A stretch of DNA of 5,703 nucleotides from an uncultured Collinsella sp. GTDB lineage: Bacteria > Actinomycetota > Coriobacteriia > Coriobacteriales > Coriobacteriaceae. Shown one piece after another: positions 4,814 to 5,703 of this stretch. Within the stretch, counting starts at the first letter, position 1. Every line of letters starts with the position of its first letter. The position numbers and the translations under genes were made by a program. The DNA is taken from positions 1-5,703 of the forward strand of contig CAAEEB010000011.1 in the NCBI GenBank assembly GCA_900754745.1. The letters are read 5' to 3'. The notes under the pieces are model-generated. The model had not been told where the DNA came from. It worked only from the letters and a program-made list of their open reading frames with translations, and ran no database searches.

Positions 4814-5703
4814 CTACTCGACCGTTACAGTGATGTTTTCCCGGTGCGCGCGGATGACGTCCCAGGTAAAGTGCTCGACCAGCTGCTCGGCAGAGCGCGG
4901 TGTGGTGTCCGGTGCGATGCCCGTTTGCCCAGCGAGCCAGCCCAGTAGTGCCTCGGGTGTGCCAAAGCGGGCGCGGAGCTCGCCCAGGTCCAGATCGCGA
5001 TCGCGCTTGGAAAGGCGGCGGCCATCCGGCGACATGAGCAGCGGAATGTGCGCGTAGTGCGGCGTGGGAAGTCCCAGCAGATGCTGCAGATAGATCTGGC
5101 GCGGCGTGGAGCCCAGCAGGTCGCATCCGCGCACGACCTCGGTGACGCCCATGGCGGCGTCGTCGACCACCACGGCCAGCTGGTAGGCAAACACGCCGTC
5201 GCTGCGGCGCACCAAAAAGTCGCCGCATTCGGTGGCGAGTGCTTCGCATTGGGCACCATACGTGCGGTCCACGAATTCGACCACATCGTCTGCGAGGTCG
5301 TCGACGGCGGGCACGCGCAGGCGCGTGGCCGGAGCGCGCAGAACGCTGCGGCGGGCAACCTCCTCGGCAGAAAGGCCTCGGCAGGCGCCGCGATAGATAG
5401 GCGTGCCGTCGCTGGCATGCGGTGCGCTCGCGGCGTGGAGCTCGGCGCGCGTGCAAAAGCAGGGGTAGGTGAGGCCGGCGTCTTGCAGCCGGCGCAGGGC
5501 GCTCTCGTACAGGTCCAGGCGATCGTGCTGGTAGTAGGGGCCTTCGTCCCACTCAAGCCCTAGCCAAGCCAGGTCGTCAATCAGTTGAGCGGCAAGTTCC
5601 GGGCGCTTGCAGCGATCGTCCAGGTCCTCGATGCGCAACACGATGCTGCCGCCCTGGCTGCGGGCCGAAAGCCACGAGCACAGGCAACTGAACACGTTGC
5701 CCA
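4814..5703 (-). CDS. gluQ: Glutamyl-Q tRNA(Asp) synthetase, N terminus beyond the window
   Basis: This is a glutamyl-tRNA-synthetase-like catalytic domain without the anticodon-binding domains. Such enzymes activate glutamate and attach it to the queuosine at position 34 of tRNA(Asp). The frame is open to the right edge. The apparent start codon at 5695 is an internal GTG, since it is preceded by Gly-Asn, the end of the expected HLGN (HIGH-type) motif. So roughly the first 15-25 residues are missing. Counting from that Val: VLRIEDLD (19-26), the zinc-binding set Cys79, Cys81, Tyr101 and Cys105 (CFC ... YRGAC), the substrate-binding region VVRGCDLLGSTPRQIYL (187-203), and the KMSKS-type loop RRLSKRD (226-232). 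The protein ends about 60 residues after this loop, as GluQRS does, whereas true GluRS continues for about 200 more. The zinc-site cysteines and short length make this call strong. Confidence 0.93.
   Translation of the reverse strand, partial: GNVFSCLCSWLSARSQGGSIVLRIEDLDDRCKRPELAAQLIDDLAWLGLEWDEGPYYQHDRLDLYESALRRLQDAGLTYPCFCTRAELHAASAPHASDGTPIYRGACRGLSAEEVARRSVLRAPATRLRVPAVDDLADDVVEFVDRTYGAQCEALATECGDFLVRRSDGVFAYQLAVVVDDAAMGVTEVVRGCDLLGSTPRQIYLQHLLGLPTPHYAHIPLLMSPDGRRLSKRDRDLDLGELRARFGTPEALLGWLAGQTGIAPDTTPRSAEQLVEHFTWDVIRAHRENITVTVE

Noticed and set aside
4641..5552. Minus-strand open frame of 303 codons overlapping GluQRS in another frame
   Set aside because: Arg/Pro/His-rich composition and no motifs. 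The GluQRS frame has all the expected catalytic motifs.

Overview
The window is GC-rich, tightly packed bacterial DNA. Gene content and codon style fit an anaerobic actinobacterium of the Coriobacteriia, most likely Collinsella. That placement is inferred from familiarity with the protein families and was not tested by any search.

Layout from left to right. (1) The last 26 codons of an unidentified plus-strand gene, then a stand-alone VOC-fold protein that resembles the C-terminal VOC domain found on some clostridial KDPG aldolases. (2) A perfect 14-bp-stem terminator between convergent transcription units. (3) A minus-strand operon read right to left: a UBA-like/DUF4342 membrane protein, an OmpR-family response regulator with an unusually long linker, and a HisKA/HATPase sensor kinase whose start overlaps the end of the regulator. 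(4) About 600 bp without a convincing gene, holding the operon's promoter and GC-rich leader and, most notably, a 180-bp near-palindromic element (3407-3586). It has 59-nt inverted arms, 16-bp perfect outer ends and flanking GATAGC direct repeats, so it looks like a MITE or other non-autonomous repeat. (5) On the plus strand, a 79-aa two-helix membrane protein and a 241-aa metallophosphoesterase. (6) On the minus strand, running off the right edge, a glutamyl-Q tRNA(Asp) synthetase.

The sensor kinase, response regulator and DUF4342 protein probably act together in envelope signalling. The VOC protein, the phosphoesterase and GluQRS look like independent housekeeping or accessory functions. 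The feature that most deserves a second look is the inverted-repeat element, which no protein gene explains. No CRISPR array, rRNA, tRNA or complete transposase gene was seen.
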